Assembly: GCA_950022295.1 (NCBI GenBank)
Contig: OX465597.1
Span: forward strand, 379,223,016 to 379,287,015
Length of the DNA stretch: 64,000 bases
Direction of reading: 5' to 3'
From: Bromus sterilis
Lineage: Eukaryota > Streptophyta > Magnoliopsida > Poales > Poaceae
Part shown: piece by piece, positions 47,684 to 56,720 of the stretch
Layout: every line of letters begins with the position of its first letter
How positions within the stretch are numbered: position 1 is the first letter of the stretch
Notes under the pieces: generated by a model
Seen by the model: only the letters and a program-made list of their open reading frames with translations
Database searches by the model: none
Told to the model about the DNA's origin: nothing
Position numbers and translations under genes: made by a program

Positions 47684-48399
47684 TGATACGTCCAAAACGT
47701 ATCTATAATTTCTGCCTGCTCCATGCCTCTTTTGTGTGATATTGCTATGATATTGATGAACTTCCATACACTTTTGATCATATTTGGACTAACCTATTAA
47801 CTCAATGCACCCCAGTGCCAGTTCCTGTTTTCTGCTGTTTTTCTATTTCAGGTTTCCCCCATATTAAAAGTGCTCCAAAAATTCGGGAAAAATCCAATAA
47901 AAAATCAGCGATACGGAAGCTTCGAGAATCACCGTTGGGGGGGGGGGGGGTCAGAGGGGACCCACCAGGGCCCCAGGCGCCCTCCCGGTGCGCCCTAGGG
48001 TGGGGCCGCGCCAGGGGGCCGCCTGGACCCATGGTGGCACCCTGGCTTCCCCCTTTGCCTATATATTCCTCGTGACGAGAAACCCCCGTGACAGGAACCC
48101 TTTTTCGTGATCTCTCCTCTGTTTCGCCGCCGCCACGCTTCCAAGATCGGGAGAACCGAAGACCTCTTCCCGGCACCCTGCCAGAGGGAGGAACCACCTC
48201 CGGGAGCTTCTCCACCACCATGGATGCTTCCCGGATGAACCGTGAGTAGTCCACCTTGGACCATGGGTCTATGATCAATAGCTATGTGATGTTCTCCTCC
48301 CCTCTTTGTTCTTCATGGATTAGACCTTGTGAGCTGCCCTACATGATCGAGGCACATATGTAATCTTTCTGTTGTTGCTATGCTGAGTTTGCTGGGATC
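47684..48399 (+). mobile_element. LTR fragment, Sabrina-like, + orientation
   Basis: It begins 'tgatacgtccaaaacgta' and is about 93-95% identical by eye to the inverted LTR at 57259-57974. It is broken at 48399 ('ggatc') by the inverted element. The remainder of this LTR should lie beyond the right edge of the window. Confidence 0.75.
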
Positions 48400-48835
48400 T
48401 GATGTTACGAGAGTTTACTTCTCGCCCCTCGTTGGTTTACCCAAAGTGGAAGGTGAGATGTAGCATAGCGGCAAATTTCCCTTAGAGAAGATGCTAAGGT
48501 TGAGTGTCGAACCAATAGGACTCCAATAGATACAAGAAGGTGGTGAAGTGAACAATGGCGTCGTTTACAACCGAGGTTGCTAACTTCACCTGGACCTGCA
48601 CACACAGCAAATAACTTTGATTCCCAACGAGTACAGAGGAGTTGTCAATTCCTCCGGCCTTATTGTTTACAAAGGATAAAACGCACGGGATAATAATGAT
48701 AGTGATAGCAACGGAAAAGTAAATAAAGTAGTAAACTGATAGCGGGTGTAAACAGTATTGGAAATATGGACCGGGGTCCTATGATGTTCACTAGTGATGT
48801 CTCTTTCCCAAAAGACGATAAAATAGCCATGCGAG

Positions 48836-49281
48836 TGACGGGGATGTACCCAGGCAAATCCCATGGTCAGGGACCCTGGGTTAGTCATGAGAGGCACAGG
48901 TTGGACGATAGGCTCGTCGGCTAACAGGAGGATACGTTCCTGCTCGATATTATTGATTGGAGATGGCGATTACAGGGAAGCCGAGGCTAGTGCGCGCAAG
49001 GCTAGGTTACATATTGTGTATTGCTTGATCTCGACGTCTCCCCTCCTAGCCCTTATATACTAGGCTAGGTCTCGGGGAGTCCGTCCTGATTACAGATGAG
49101 ATTTTCTAACTAAGATCTTGTTCCGTACGGCAAGTTTGCACCTTCCTTATGAATCGCGAACTCCTACGTCGGTGCCACTAGTGGGCCAAGGTTGGGCCCA
49201 GGCGGCGTCTTCACGGGCCTTCTGTCTTTGGGTACACCGGGTAGGCTCATCCATAGGAGTCGTGGGGTCACCCCCTCGTCA
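48836..49281 (-). repeat. 3' LTR of the gypsy element
   Basis: 446 bp, 'tgacggggatgta' to 'cacccc ctcgtca' on the + strand. The polypurine tract lies at 49282-49296, where the - strand reads 'gcactcgggggctac'. Confidence 0.93.
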
Positions 49282-49296
49282 GTAGCCCCCGAGTGC
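49282..49296 (-). promoter_or_regulatory. Polypurine tract of the gypsy element
   Basis: The - strand 'gcactcgggggctac' abuts the 3' LTR start. The 13-base core recurs in the 71-bp tandem repeats at 52110-53010. Confidence 0.72.
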
Positions 49297-50500
49297 CTGG
49301 GGACTCGAAGAGGCGCGCGGGGACTCGAATCCACTCTAGCGTCGTTTTGATGTGTGCACGATTCAACCGCGGGTCGCTGGCAGTCTGGGGCCATGACAAA
49401 ACCTGTTTCGAGGGTGCTAAGCTGAAAGGGCCCAAGGTGTCGACTGGTCGAGCCTTGGTGAATCGCACTAGTGGAAAAACCCGCAGTAGCCCAATCAAAC
49501 CCATGTCCCTCGACATGATCTTGGAACACTGGTGTCTAGAAAAAGTCATGCCGCTGCAGGTCTTACAGTGATCAATTGCTGCCAGTAAAGTTCGTAGCCT
49601 AGGCGCGTCCGCCTGGCTTTTTTATATCATGCATGCGCATGGAAAAGGTTGGGAGTGAAATCGCTCTTCGGCAAGTCCCATCCCGGCCGATCTTCACAGC
49701 GGTTTCTTACCTACACTCTAAGCTTGCGTGGCATCTGGGAACAGTGTATCGTGTTCCCGGAATGTGTATTTTTATTGAGGCACGAAGCCTAGTAGATAAT
49801 GCACCCACTTGTAATAAACAATCAAGTGGGCGGTTTCTAGCAGTCGCTCGTGGAGCTTCTCTGAGTGCTCGGGTGTAGAGGGATATTTTCTCGGAGGTCG
49901 TCGAGTGCTTGAGTATATATAGAGTTTTGCGAGTAATCACTGGAATATCGCTTTTGCTCTCGGGGTGAGGGAGCACCCGATACTCCAGGACCGCTCGGGC
50001 TGGCGAGTGCAGTTCTGCTCATGTTGCGTCATGGTGAGGGAGCACCAGAAACTCTCATGGGTGCGAGTAATCACTCGAGCACGCTTTTACTTCTGGGTGA
50101 GGGAGCACCCGAAAACTCTCATGGATGGATATTCTCCCGATGGGAGTTTAGATATATTTGAAAGAATGTATTTAAACTTATGCAAAAAATGGTGCTTGCA
50201 AGCTGCCTCTTCCGCTGACTGCCTCTTTAATTTACCTTTTGTTTGGTGAAGATAACTATCTCCTTGCTGGAGGACCGTCAAAAGATGCTCTGGTTGCTAA
50301 CCTTCATGTCTGCATGACCAGTCATAATGATGCTTTTTTGTGGCGTGCTGCAGCCGCCTGTTGAGTTATCGATGCGTGCATTGAATCCGCGCGAGATTTG
50401 ACGCGTCCAGCGCACCGTGCCGCCCGTGTGAAGGCATCTTTGCCTCGGAATTCGAATCGCCCAGCGTGCTTGGTCTTTGATTTAATGGCTCCCGTCGTCT
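49297..50500. other. Gypsy 3' region without coding sequence
   Basis: Non-coding by inspection. Three direct copies of 'ggtgagggagcacc' at about 49966, 50034 and 50097 mark a roughly 65-bp repeat with 'ctctcatgg'. Confidence 0.6.
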
Positions 50501-50522
50501 GGGCTTCTATGTGGGTTTTGTG

Positions 50523-50532
50523 CTATAAATAG
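50523..50532 (+). promoter_or_regulatory. TATA box of the antisense ORF
   Basis: 'ctataaatag' lies 80 bases before the ATG at 50603 and is followed by a strongly CT-rich leader ('ttcttcctctag', 'tctttctcttcc'), the usual look of a plant RNA polymerase II promoter and 5' leader. It is on the strand opposite to the retrotransposon genes. Confidence 0.65.
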
Positions 50533-50602
50533 GCCCCTCTTCTTCCTCTAGCAGCGGTATTCGTCCTCTTCTCATTTTGTTCCTCTTTCTCTTCCTCTTC
50601 TC

Positions 50603-51247
50603 ATGGCGCCCAAGCGTGGAGCTGGTATGACTGGCCGTGGTCGTGCTCACCGCGGCCGTGGTGGTCGTACTCCGCGCTCTTCTCGCGGTGGTCATCATGG
50701 TGCAGCGTTGGTGACTTCCTCTTCTTCCTCGGAGGAGGGTGTTTGGTGTTATGTCTTTCTCCTGCACGTCCGTGGTCGGGGCGCTGCTCGCATTCTTCTT
50801 CCTTCTGCATTTGCTGCCATTGTTTCTGAACGTGGCCTTAATGGCTTGCTGCTTCGTCTTCAGGGGTGCGCTCGATCTCCTCTTTATGTTAAGTTGGAGA
50901 TCGATAGTTCCCGCTTGATTTTTCTTGGCTTTGGCTGGAAATCCTTTGCTCGTCGGTTGAATTTGCGTGATGGTGACACTCTTTGTTGCCGTTTTGATGG
51001 CAAAGACACTCTTGTCATCCGCGCTTTTGACCCGAGCGGCAACCGCATTGATCCGTACTGGCCAGAGACAAGCAGCGATGGTTCTGACAGATCGAGGAGT
51101 CCGTCGCCTGCTTCTTCGACTGCTTCCTCCTCCGGTGACTCTTCGGGTGCTAATGCTGAGCCTTCTTCAACTGCTTCCCTCTCTGGTTCTGAAGAGGATC
51201 TCGACGTCAAACCATCGGTCAAGCGTGCACGCCTGGCGACCTTGTAG
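50603..51247 (+). CDS. B3-domain protein encoded antisense inside the gypsy element
   Basis: 214 codons, open, on the strand opposite to gag-pol. Residues 9-30 are Arg/Gly-rich. Residues about 50-148 fit a B3 DNA-binding domain of the REM type: an N-terminal strand ('VFLLHVRGRG'), 'ILLPSAFAAIV', 'FGWKSFARRLNLRDGDTLCC' (the W-x-x-F...L-x-x-GD core) and 'VIRAFDPSG'. Residues 158-195 are Ser-rich and acidic, followed by a basic 'KPSVKRAR' that could be a nuclear signal. The stop at 51245 appears premature: the adjacent frame continues to 51360 with Leu/Glu/Lys heptads typical of a coiled coil, so one base was probably lost. A role in binding the element's own or host promoters is inference. Extra antisense ORFs are known in Tat-type elements; the B3 identity is my reading. 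Confidence 0.72.
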   Translation: MAPKRGAGMTGRGRAHRGRGGRTPRSSRGGHHGAALVTSSSSSEEGVWCYVFLLHVRGRGAARILLPSAFAAIVSERGLNGLLLRLQGCARSPLYVKLEIDSSRLIFLGFGWKSFARRLNLRDGDTLCCRFDGKDTLVIRAFDPSGNRIDPYWPETSSDGSDRSRSPSPASSTASSSGDSSGANAEPSSTASLSGSEEDLDVKPSVKRARLATL

Positions 51248-52109
51248 AACTGGAGGCGGCAGCGTCATCTTCGTCGGCAGCTAGGGTGGAGCTGGAGAAG
51301 AAGCTAGTGGAGCAGGAGAAGAAGCTGGTGGAGCAGCGTCTTCAACTGCTCTGCAAATAAGTCGAGCTTCACTTTTTGTTATGTCATTGACATTGTGAGC
51401 CTGTTGCTTTGACTCCTCCTTTGTCTGTGATGATGCCCTGTCTTGGTGCCAATCATCCCAGCATGGGCACTCATGTAGAAGTCATAATTCCTTGGGTGAT
51501 TGATTCTGTAGGCTTTATTGGATGCTTGTGCCTTTTGTAACTAGATTAGTTCTCCATTTAATGAGGATTGCCATCGAGCAATCAGAGCTGCCTTCTATCC
51601 AATGTACTTTCGAATCTTCTGTACTAAGAGTGATCTTTGGTTTCTTGTAATGCGAACTGTGCTTGAAGCTTTGTAATGGAATCTGTCTTCGAGTCCTTTG
51701 CAAACGAGAGTTGTCTTCGAGTCCTTTAGAACTTCGCTTTGTGGGTTCTATCGGGTGCGCGACAGCGCTCCCGATGGGAGTAGCCCCCGAGGCTATGTTT
51801 GAGTCGAAGAGTCGAACGTAGGCTGAGATCTGTTTCCTTTGTCATTCTTCCATTGTTTCCTGTCTTTTATCGAGTGCGCGACAGCGCTCCCGATGGGAGT
51901 AGCCCCAGAGTCTTTAGGTGATCGTTGGCGATTGGGTGAAGACTTAATGTTTGTCTGCGTCCTGCGCTTCGTCCGTATTTCTTCAGGGTATAGGGTGTTC
52001 CATCTAGTTGTAGCCGTGTCTTTCCCTTTGATTCCGAACAGAGTTCAACGGGTGATGCTTGTCGATGGGTTTTTACTTGGTCCCTTTTGAGCTTTGGGCT
52101 GCGTGAGCT
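51248..52109. other. Region between the antisense ORF and the tandem repeats
   Basis: Contains the out-of-frame coiled-coil continuation (to 51360) of the antisense ORF, then non-coding sequence. A direct repeat 'gcgcgacagcgctcccgatg' followed by 'ggagtagccc' occurs at 51756 and 51875. Confidence 0.6.
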
Positions 52110-53010
52110 ATGACGATGTCTCTCGGAGGAGTTGTTGCAACCAAGCCCCCGAGTGCTTTTGAGAAAGATCGCGATTGCGACGATAGCGTCTCTTGGGGGG
52201 TTTTTGTGCTCGAGCCCCCGAGTGCTTTTGTGAAAGATAGCCATTGCGACGATAGTGTCTCTCGGGGGGTTTTTGTGCTCGAGCCCCCGAGTGCTTTTGT
52301 GAAAGATCGCGATTGCGACGATAGCGTCTCTCGGGGGGAGTTTTTGTGCTCCAGCCGCCAAGTGCTTTGGTAAGATATCCCGATTGCGACGATGGTGTCT
52401 CTCGGGGGGAGTTTTTGTGCTCAATCCCTCGAGTGCTGTGGTAAGAGATCGCGATTGCGACGATAGCGTCTCTCGGGGGGAGTTTTTGTGCTCAAGCCCC
52501 CGAGTGCTTTGGTGAGAGATCGCGATTGCGACGATAGCGTCTCTCGGGGGGAGTTTTTGTGCTCAAGCCCACGAGTGCTTTGGTAAGAGATCGCGATTGC
52601 GACGATAGCTTCTCTCGGGGGAGTTTTTGTGCTCGAGCCCCCGAGTGCTTTGGTAAGAGATTGCGATTGCGACGATAGCGTCTCTCGGGGGGAGTTTTTG
52701 TGCTCAAGCCCCCGAGTGCTTTGGTAAGAGATTGCGATTGCGACGATAGCGACTCTCAGGGGGAGTTTTTGTGCTCGATCCCCCGAGTGCTTTGGTAAGA
52801 GATCGCGATTGTGACGATAGCGTCTCTCGGGGGGAATTTTTTTGCTCAAGCCCCCGAGTGATGTGGTAAGAGACTGCGATTGCGACGATAGCGTCTCTCG
52901 GGGGGAGTTTTTGTGCTCAAGCCCCCGAGTGCTTTGGTAAGAGATCGCGATTGCGACAATAGCGTCTCTCGGGGGGAGTTTTTGTGCTCAAGCCCCCCGA
53001 GTGCTTTGTT
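52110..53010. repeat. 71-bp tandem repeat, 12 copies
   Basis: The marker 'attgcga' recurs at 52174, 52243, 52312, 52383, 52454, 52525, 52596, 52666, 52737, 52808, 52879 and 52950, so spacing is 69 bp in the first units and 70-71 bp later. Each unit has 'gcgacgatagcgtctctcgg', a 'gagtttttgtgctc' segment and 'agcccccgagtgc'. It lies in the 3' untranslated part of the gypsy element. The - strand ORFs across it change frame with every unit. Confidence 0.95.
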
Positions 53011-53194
53011 GTGGTAGTATTTTGGCAACATCATTTTATTGCGTCGAAGGTTTACATGAGCTGCGAGATGAGCATGACTGGTGGAGGCTATGGGTAGAAC
53101 AGGCGTAGGTTCGCTACGTTCCATGGATTTCCCACGTCCTCGTCAGTCTTCGGGTTCTTCAGTCGGTAGGCGCCTCCTCCTATGACTTATGTGA

Positions 53195-54154
53195 TTATGA
53201 ACGGTCCTTCCCATTGGGGGCGAGCTTGTGAACTTTCTCTTGTATGAGCCGTAGGACGAGGTCGCCTTTATTGAAGGTTCTGGTGCGCAGGCGACTGCTC
53301 TGGTAAGTGTGCAGTTTCTCCTGGTATCCCTCTGATTTTGCTAGGGTTGTATCCCTGTCTTCGTCTGCTGTGTCCTTGTCATCTTGCAATGATTCTTCTG
53401 CTTCCTCTTCTTCATACCCTGAGATCCGGGGTGCCCCAAATTTGAGGTCATGTGGTAGCACCGCCTCCGACCCGTATACCATAAAGAAAGGTATGTACTG
53501 GGTTGAAGTATTCGGGGTGGTGCGTAGGCTCCATAGTACGGCAGGGAGTTCTTCTACCCAGTTTCCCGCGGCCTGCTCGAGTGGTGCGAGGAGCCGCTTT
53601 TTGAGTCCTCCACATACTAGGCCGTTTGCTTTCTCCACTTGGCCGTTGGACTGTGGGTGTGCGACTGATGCATAGTTGATTTTGACGCCCAGTTCTTTGT
53701 AGAAGTTCTGGAATTCTGTCGCTGTGAAGTTTGCGCCATCATCCGTGATGATGTTGTGTGGCTTTCCTAACTTGAAGGTGATTGATTTGATAAGATTTGC
53801 TGCTGTGAGGGCTGTATTGCTGGTAATAGGTGCTGCTTCGATCCACTTGGTGAATTCGTCGACTGCTACTAGCAGGTGAGTTATTCCTCCCTTTGAAGAT
53901 TTTTTGAGCGGGCCCACCTTGTCGAGTCTCCAGATGGCGAACGGCCATGAGGGTGGTATGGTCTTGAAATCTGAGGCTGGAGCGCGTGGTCTGCTGGAAA
54001 ATTTGTGGCAGGTCGTGCAACGCCGTATAATGTCCTCTGTGTTCCTCATGGCTGTTAAGTCCTGTTCTAAAGGCTTTTGCCACGAGTGCTCGACTGCAGG
54101 CATGGTGCCCGCAGGTGCCTTCGTGGATCTCCAGTAGTAGGGTCTTGCCGTCAT
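53195..54154 (-). pseudogene. Gypsy integrase catalytic domain
   Basis: 320-codon open frame with 'RRCTTCHKF' (second half of the zinc-binding HHCC motif) at residues 44-52 and the catalytic DDE triad: D78 in 'WRLDKVGPL', D138 in 'IITDDGANF' and E174 in 'PQSNGQVEKANG', with 35 residues between the last two as in integrases. The first half of HHCC is in the neighbouring frame (54155-55358), so a frame break near 54100 separates them. The C-terminal part ends with 'FNKGDLVLRLIQEKVHKLAPN', typical of gypsy integrase tails. Confidence 0.88.
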
Positions 54155-55358
54155 CCTCGTCTATGCATTTGTGTAGGACCTGGAAAACGCCGCGCTTGTA
54201 GAGTTGTCCGTTGATCACTGTAAATGTTTTGGAGTGCCGATTAATGCGTTTGGCTTCTGCGGCGTCCTGCGGTAGGATGTCATCGATTAGGAACCTTTGG
54301 ATCTGCTCTCTCCAAGATTGGTCCTCTGGTGCGGGTGGCTCTGGCTCCTCGTCTGCGTTGTGGGCTTCTTCATTGACTATTGGGTCTTCGGCTGCTATTT
54401 GTGCTGGTTCAACTGTGTTGTCATCCTCCGTGGCTGTTGCTGGTCCGAGCCCTTTGATTGCTGTGATGGTCTCGTCTATATAGGCCTGAATGTTTCCACT
54501 GATCCGGTTTCTCATGTGTGATTGCGCCATTGGCTGGTATATTTCTCTTGCGTTGCTTAAGCCGAAGGGCATTTTGGGGTGGCCTGCTTTTTCTGAGTTC
54601 GTCGGGTGTACTTGGTGCTTGACCGCGTCGTTGTCGATCCTGGATTCCCGTCCATGCTCTTTTGACTCGCTTCTGCCTGCTAGCGGGAAGGTGTTCTTGT
54701 CTGTTGCCGTGGCTATTTCTGTGAGTTCTTGCTTATCTCCGAAGGTGTCCGAGACTTTGTGGAAATCGCGGTCACATTTGTCTGACTTGATGAAGCTCTC
54801 GTTGACTGTGATGACGCCCGCGGATCCTGGCATCTTGAGTTTGAGGTAGGCGTAGTGCGGAATCGCCATGAATTGTGCGAACGCTGGACGTCCCAATATG
54901 GCGTGATACTGCGATTTCCAATCGAGTACTTCGAACTCGAGGGTGCGTCTTGCGAAATTGCGTCTGTTGCCGAAGAAGACTTTGAGCTCGATTAGTCCAA
55001 GGGAAGTAGCTGCTTCTCCTGGGACTACTCTGTATAACACGGTGCTTGATTTCTTCCATACTGATCGAGGGATCACCATCTTGCGCAGGGAGCTGACGAA
55101 GATTATGTTCATGCTGCTGCCTCCGTCCATGAAGATTTTGTCCATGTCGTACCCTCCGATTTGAGCGTCGAAGACTAGGGGCGCGTACCCCGGCCATGGG
55201 ACTGCAGGCGGGTGGTCGTTCTGGGAGAACGTGATGCTGGTTTCTGCGTCGTGTAGCTGGTAGACTTCGACTGCATTAAGATTCTCGGCTGCTCTAGCCT
55301 GCAGGGTGTAGGCGTCCTGTTGAGCTTGCGATACTTTTCCTTCTTGGATCGTGTACAC
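54155..55358 (-). pseudogene. Gypsy protease joined to a remnant of reverse transcriptase
   Basis: One frame (open from 55358 to 53739). Residue 78-82 'DGGSS' is the retropepsin active site, followed by 'YHAILGRPAF' (151-160). Residues 263-302 ('MPFGLSNAREIYQ' to 'QAYIDETITAIK') are all that remains of the reverse transcriptase: the fingers before it and the rest of the palm, thumb and RNase H after it are gone, and 'YIDE' replaces the catalytic YxDD. The linker to integrase ('LYKRGVFQVLHKCI') and the HH part of the zinc motif ('EIHEGTCGHHA') follow. The frame is open across both deletions. Confidence 0.85.
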
Positions 55359-55376
55359 CTGTCCTTGAGTGGGCGA

Positions 55377-56254
55377 CTACTCGTCTCGTCGGGCGCGCTT
55401 GGCTTCTTGCTGTTTTTCCTCCTTGAGGTTGTCGGCGAGTTCATTGAACAGGCGGCAGTCTCCTAGAGTGTGGCTCGGTCTGATTTTTCCCCAACTGTCT
55501 TCGAAGAAGTGGGTCGTGCATGGTCCTTCTAGCTGTTCCCTGACCGTGAGCTTTCTAGATCCGGCGTGCCGTTTCCTCCTGGAGATTCGGAAGAATAGCG
55601 TGTGGTCCGCTGGGTACTCGTGAGCTCGCGGGTCAACTTTGATCCCTGCACTTAGATTCTGGTTCTTTATGAGATTGGCGAATTCAGCTGGCCTTCGATC
55701 TGGGTCGTAGTATTCGCCGGTTCGAGTCTCAGAGTCGCTGTCCTGGCGGGTGGTGGCTGTCCGCACGGCGGCGGGTAGTGGAGTGGTCGGCGATCGTGCG
55801 GCTGTATAGTTCGACTCGTCGGGTGGAGTCGCTTCATAGGATCCACGCGCATGTCTTCTGGGTCGTCGATTTCTTCCTTGTTGGCGATGATCTTAGCGTT
55901 CGCTGATCTCGAGCTTGGAGTCAGTGTCTTGTTGTGCGGCGAGTGCCTGGGTGGTGGTGGGTCGTCGAGTGGCCGACATGTCCTCTGCTTCATGCTGTAG
56001 TTCATCAATCGGGGTCTCCGTGTAGAACCCTCGCGCCTTTCTTTTGGGTCGTCGAGTTCTCCTTCGCTGGCGGCGGGCTCGGTTGCCGCCGTAGTATTGA
56101 TCTTGACACGACTGCGGGCTGAGCGATCTTGCCGGGGTGGCGGAGATATTCGCTGTGATCTTGAATTCCTCGGGTAGATTGCATCTGGTTCTTGCCCTTG
56201 AGTTGTGGCTTGCTGGAGACGGAACCGCCGAGATCGTAATTCCAACCTTTGTAG
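55377..56254 (-). pseudogene. Gypsy gag remnant
   Basis: - strand frames 55766-55377 and 56296-55667 carry gag-like pieces: 'FFRISRRKRHAGSRKLTVRE' and 'HTLGDCRLFNELADNLKEEK', the latter resembling the region before protease in Tat-type gag. The N-terminal part is Arg/Pro-rich and repetitive ('RRPRLMNYSMKQ'). Compared with a typical gag of 400 residues or more, the capsid core is mostly missing, so this part is also deleted. Confidence 0.65.
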
Positions 56255-56272
56255 TCCCCACGGACGGCGCCA
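56255..56272 (-). promoter_or_regulatory. Primer binding site of the gypsy element
   Basis: The - strand reads 'tggcgccgtccgtgggga' two bases after the 5' LTR, the primer site form common in grass gypsy elements. Confidence 0.85.
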
Positions 56273-56274
56273 AT

Positions 56275-56720
56275 TGAAGGGGATGTACCCCGGCAAATCC
56301 CATGGTCAGGGACCCTGGGTTAGTCATGAGAGGCACAGGTTGGACGATAGGCTCGTCAGCTAACAAGAGGATACGTTCCTGCTCGATATTATTGATTGGA
56401 GATGGCGATTACAGGGAAGCCGAGGCTAGTGCGCGCAAGTCTAGGTTACAGATTGTGTATTGCTTGATCTCGACATCTCCCCTCCTAGCCCTTATATACT
56501 AGGCTAGGTCTCGGGGAGTCCGTCTTGATTACATATGAGATTTCCTAACTAAGATCTTGTTCCGTACGGCAAGTTTGCACCTTCCTTATGAATCGTGGAC
56601 TCCTATGTCGGTGCCACTAGTGGGCCAAGGTTGGGCCCAGGCGGCGTCTTCGCGGGCCTTCTGTCTTTGGGTAGACCGGGTAGGCTCATCCATAGGATTC
56701 GTGGGGTCACCCCCTCGTCA
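56275..56720 (-). repeat. 5' LTR of the gypsy element
   Basis: 446 bp, with 16 differences from 48836-49281 counted by eye, including the terminal base change 'tgaag' for 'tgacg'. Confidence 0.93.

Larger units (their letters stand above)
48836..56720 (-). mobile_element. Complete gypsy element with deleted pol and an antisense B3 gene, 7.9 kb
   Basis: Two 446-bp LTRs (48836-49281 and 56275-56720) with ends 'tgacg...cgtca', target duplication 'gcgag' at 48831-48835 and 56721-56725, a primer site next to the right LTR and a purine tract next to the left one, so the element points left. Order along the element: gag, protease, short reverse transcriptase remnant, integrase, 71-bp tandem repeats, antisense ORF, 3' LTR. 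The primer site and an extra antisense ORF between pol and the 3' LTR suggest the Tat branch of Ty3/gypsy. I count 16 LTR differences (about 3.6%). Confidence 0.93.

Noticed and set aside
52110..53010. CRISPR-like array
   Set aside because: Units are contiguous without unique spacers, and the setting is a plant retrotransposon.
51867..53124. - strand ORFs with repeated 'RRNRDLLPKHS' type peptides
   Set aside because: They come from the 71-bp tandem repeat; 71 is not a multiple of three, so the peptide frame shifts each unit. No sign of protein-level conservation.
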